Shown one piece after another: positions 60,847 to 64,000 of a stretch of DNA of 64,000 bases (position 1 is the first letter of the stretch; each line of letters opens with the position of its first letter). The notes under the pieces are model-generated. The model was not told the origin of the DNA. It ran no database searches and was given only the letters and a program-made list of their open reading frames with translations. The stretch covers positions 19,355 through 83,354 of the forward strand of contig JANYHI010000051.1 in assembly GCA_025359125.1 (NCBI GenBank), in the 5' to 3' direction. Both the position numbers and the translations under genes were made by a program. Source of the DNA: Cytophagales bacterium. Its GTDB lineage: Bacteria; Bacteroidota; Bacteroidia; Cytophagales; Cyclobacteriaceae.

Positions 60847-62168
60847 ATTCCGAAAAACACATTGCAATTGTTGGAGCTGGCTTAGTCGGATCATTACTAT
60901 CCATCTATCTCGCTAAACGAGGATATAAGATTTCTGTTTTTGAACGCAGAGATGACATGCGCAAAAGCACTGGCTATCAAGGAAGATCTATTAACCTTGC
61001 GTTGAGCAACCGAGGAATACGAGCCCTAGAGGAAGTTGGGCTGGCTGAAGAACTAAAGCAGCAAGCAATCCCGATGCATGGAAGGATGATTCATGACTTG
61101 CAAGGAAATACAAATTTTCAGCTTTATGGAAAAGAAGGCCAATTCATAAATTCAATTTCCAGAAGTGGACTTAACAGGGTATTAATTACAGAAGCTGAAA
61201 AACATAACGTTCAGTTCTATTTTGAAAAAAGAGTTACACACATTGATTTTGATCAAACCGAAATTACTTTTCAGGATTCATCAAAAAATAAATTTGATTT
61301 AATTATTGGATCAGACGGTGCATTTTCATCGGTTCGGCTCGCGATGCAAATGACCGATCGGTTTGATTTCTCTCAGGATTATATTGATCACGGATATAAA
61401 GAACTACATATTCCAGCTGGGCTAAACGGAGAATTTAAATTAGAAAAAAATGCCTTGCATATCTGGCCGCGCGAAAGTTTTATGCTGATTGCACTGCCCA
61501 ACCCAGATGGCAGTTTTACGCTTACCCTGTTTTTTCCCTTCAAAGGCGAGCAATCATTTGAGCACTTGTCATCCAACGAATCAGTCAACGAGTTTTTTAA
61601 AACAACCTTTCCTGATGCTTATGCCTTAATGCCGAATTTACTGGAAGAGTTTTTCACTAATCCTGTTTCTTCACTAGTAACGGTAAAATGTTTTCCCTGG
61701 GCAAAAAACAAAACCTTGTTGATCGGAGATGCAGCTCATGCAATTGTGCCATTCTACGGACAAGGTATGAATGCTGGATTTGAAGATTGTAGAAAGCTGA
61801 ATGATTTATTAGATATTCAAAAAGATAATTGGGAATTCGTTCTAAATTTATTTCAAGCAGAACAAAAACCTAATGCTGACGCGATTGCACAATTGGCATT
61901 AGATAATTTTATTGAAATGCGCGACTTGGTAAATGATGCTGATTTTATTCTCAGGAAAAAAATAGAATCTAAACTTCATGAATTGTTTCCAAACAAATGG
62001 ATACCACTATACTCAATGGTTACTTTCTATGAAAGTATTCCTTATTCTACCGCCTATCAAATCGGTCAAAAACAAAAAAAAATAATGGAGACTGTTTTAG
62101 AATCCTCGTCAATTGCTGAGAACTGGAAGTCGTTAAATTTTTTCGAGATTGTCAGTCAATTGAATTAA
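60843..62168 (+). CDS. kmo: kynurenine 3-monooxygenase (FAD-dependent)
   Basis: IVGAGLVGSLLSIYLAKRGYKISVFERR, GRSINLALSNRGIRALEEVGL, IGDAAHAIVPFYGQGMNAGFEDC; 4-nt overlap with kynU. Confidence 0.95.
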   Translation: MNSEKHIAIVGAGLVGSLLSIYLAKRGYKISVFERRDDMRKSTGYQGRSINLALSNRGIRALEEVGLAEELKQQAIPMHGRMIHDLQGNTNFQLYGKEGQFINSISRSGLNRVLITEAEKHNVQFYFEKRVTHIDFDQTEITFQDSSKNKFDLIIGSDGAFSSVRLAMQMTDRFDFSQDYIDHGYKELHIPAGLNGEFKLEKNALHIWPRESFMLIALPNPDGSFTLTLFFPFKGEQSFEHLSSNESVNEFFKTTFPDAYALMPNLLEEFFTNPVSSLVTVKCFPWAKNKTLLIGDAAHAIVPFYGQGMNAGFEDCRKLNDLLDIQKDNWEFVLNLFQAEQKPNADAIAQLALDNFIEMRDLVNDADFILRKKIESKLHELFPNKWIPLYSMVTFYESIPYSTAYQIGQKQKKIMETVLESSSIAENWKSLNFFEIVSQLN

Positions 62169-62177
62169 TAACTACCT

Positions 62178-63617
62178 CTACACATCAATATGAATTTTGT
62201 ATTCGTGGAAGCGATCTAACACTTCTTTTACATAGCGAACTGGTCCATCGCATCGACAATATCCTGCAGCCACAACATTATCTCGGTAGTATTTAGGGTT
62301 AGATTTCTGCGATAAAAAATATTCAACGCTTTCATCCCACTTCGCTGCATTCCGTCCATTTTTTCTTGCGAGTTTTTGCGCATCAATCACATGAGATGCC
62401 CCTACATTGTAAGAAGCGAGCACGAATTTCAAGCGTTCATCAGAATCTTTAACTGATTTAGCCCAGTAGTCATCTAAAAATTTCAAAAATCTAATTCCAG
62501 CTTTTATGTTTTGATTCGGATCCCACAAGTTTCCAGCCTTCAAAAAATCACCTGTTTCGGGCATGATTTGCATTAGGCCAATAGCACCTGCCCAAGATTG
62601 AACTTTGGGATCAAAATTAGATTCTTGGTAAACAATAGAGGCAACCAGTCTCCAATCCCATCCTAATAATTTTGCGCCTTCTTTAATTTGTTGGTCATAT
62701 GGAGATAACTTATTTCCTGTTAATGAGGAATAATCGCTCGAACCCATGATAATAGAAAAGCGGGGATTGTTAAAGTACTTATCATATACGGTTTGAAATA
62801 ATCCATTTCGCTTTATACCAACCATCCATTGGTCAATAATTTTTTGTAATTCAGGTGAGTTTTTTCTTACCCCCCAAGCAATTTGCTGTGGTAAGCTAAT
62901 GGTTGTATTGATGTCAATATTAGGGTAGTATAATGCATTTACCATAGCAATGGTTTCATCCGTTACGGTATATCTAATTTCACCAGTAGCAACTTTTCTA
63001 ATCAACGATTCCGTTTCTGCTGCTGCACTATCTTCTTTTAAAATTATACCACCTCCAATTTCTTGTGAAAGGTTTTTCATTCGTTCACTAAAAGAAGAAC
63101 CTCTCATAACATGAACCTCCTTCCCTATTAATTCAAGTGGGTTGCGTATTAATTTCTTCTCAACCATTTGTGGAGGCTGTAGCCTCCAGTTAACTGGCTT
63201 CTTTTGAATCAAAACTTGATGAGTACTATAGTGAGGCTGTGTAAAAGAAATATAATTTGTCCTTTCTTTTGTAACGGTAAGTGGAAAAGCTAAAACATCA
63301 CCGCCACCTTTGTTGAGCTGATCAATCGCTTCTTCAATGCCTGAAATAACTTTAACTTTTAATTTAACTTTTAGGGACTTACATAGATATCGGAGCAACT
63401 CATACTCGTACCCCATTGGAGTACCTTTATAAATAAAATAGCTTATCGAGTTATTATCTATTATCGCCTCGAGGTACCCTCTCTTCTTAATGTCATTTAA
63501 ATCAAATTCAACAGATGGTTCTGTCAAAAAAACAGGCTCAGTAGAAATATTTCTACAATGAGAAGAGCTTAGGATTATTATTAAAAAGTAAAAGCGAAGT
63601 AACAGCCGAAAACTCAT
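62178..63617 (-). CDS. MltF-like membrane-bound lytic murein transglycosylase (SBP_bac_3 + SLT domains)
   Basis: Lipobox-like SSSHC, periplasmic binding domain, SLT motifs ASIVYQESNFDPKVQSWAGAIGLMQIMPETG and FVLASYNVGASHVIDAQKLA. Confidence 0.92.
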   Translation of the reverse strand: MSFRLLLRFYFLIIILSSSHCRNISTEPVFLTEPSVEFDLNDIKKRGYLEAIIDNNSISYFIYKGTPMGYEYELLRYLCKSLKVKLKVKVISGIEEAIDQLNKGGGDVLAFPLTVTKERTNYISFTQPHYSTHQVLIQKKPVNWRLQPPQMVEKKLIRNPLELIGKEVHVMRGSSFSERMKNLSQEIGGGIILKEDSAAAETESLIRKVATGEIRYTVTDETIAMVNALYYPNIDINTTISLPQQIAWGVRKNSPELQKIIDQWMVGIKRNGLFQTVYDKYFNNPRFSIIMGSSDYSSLTGNKLSPYDQQIKEGAKLLGWDWRLVASIVYQESNFDPKVQSWAGAIGLMQIMPETGDFLKAGNLWDPNQNIKAGIRFLKFLDDYWAKSVKDSDERLKFVLASYNVGASHVIDAQKLARKNGRNAAKWDESVEYFLSQKSNPKYYRDNVVAAGYCRCDGPVRYVKEVLDRFHEYKIHIDV

Positions 63618-63872
63618 GATTGAAAGTAGGCAAACTCACTCAGAATAAAAAGCTGTTAGGGAGCTTAACGCCATCAGCTTAATCTCGGTAATAAATAATG
63701 CTTTAACCCAGATTACGGATTAGAGAGTTGTAATCAATCTAACTGCTTGTTATAAGATTTTATAGAGCTTGAATCTTAATGCTATGCATTGGGAATTAAT
63801 CAAGGTAAGTTCCTAATTATCAAAAATTGAATTAGAATCTTATAGTCTAAATGCATAATATGCTTTAAAAGC

Positions 63873-63906
63873 AAAAAAGGGTATCCAGATTTTCTGAATA
63901 CCCTTT
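63873..63906 (-). terminator. Rho-independent terminator of the rRNA operon (minus strand)
   Basis: Stem AAAGGGTAT.CAGA / TCTG.ATACCCTTT, with a T-tract following on the minus strand. Confidence 0.8.
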
Positions 63907-63920
63907 AGGTAATAAAAAAA

Positions 63921-64000
<80 letters not shown>

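Overview
The window is a Bacteroidota (Cytophagales-like) chromosomal segment that looks mostly housekeeping. It carries tyrS, a carboxy-terminal protease, an upper-glycolysis set (ROK kinase, pfkA, pgi), LptF/G-like permease, rpsO-pnp, rpoD, trxB, bshB1, pdxH, rplU-rpmA, nrdB-nrdA, recQ, a mannose-1-phosphate guanylyltransferase, rlmB, a CusB/CusA-type metal RND efflux system whose pump is fused to a TolC-like domain, NadR-like/PnuC nicotinamide riboside salvage genes and a divergent kynurenine-pathway cluster. There are two tRNAs (CAT and TGT anticodons), a partial 5S rRNA at the right edge (minus strand) and one IS4-family insertion sequence in a small gene-poor accessory patch (about 29.8-32.3 kb). 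I saw no CRISPR array, prophage or recognisable defence system. The most unusual feature is the kynurenine region: two tandem OmpA/PD40 paralogues sit inside, and overlap with, an operon of catabolic enzymes (SDR and aldehyde dehydrogenase). That operon diverges from HAAO-kynU-kmo across an 87-bp spacer containing an 18-bp inverted repeat, and a truncated DinB-like remnant lies between the HAAO gene and kynU. All calls come from reading the sequence and ORF translations; no database search was run.
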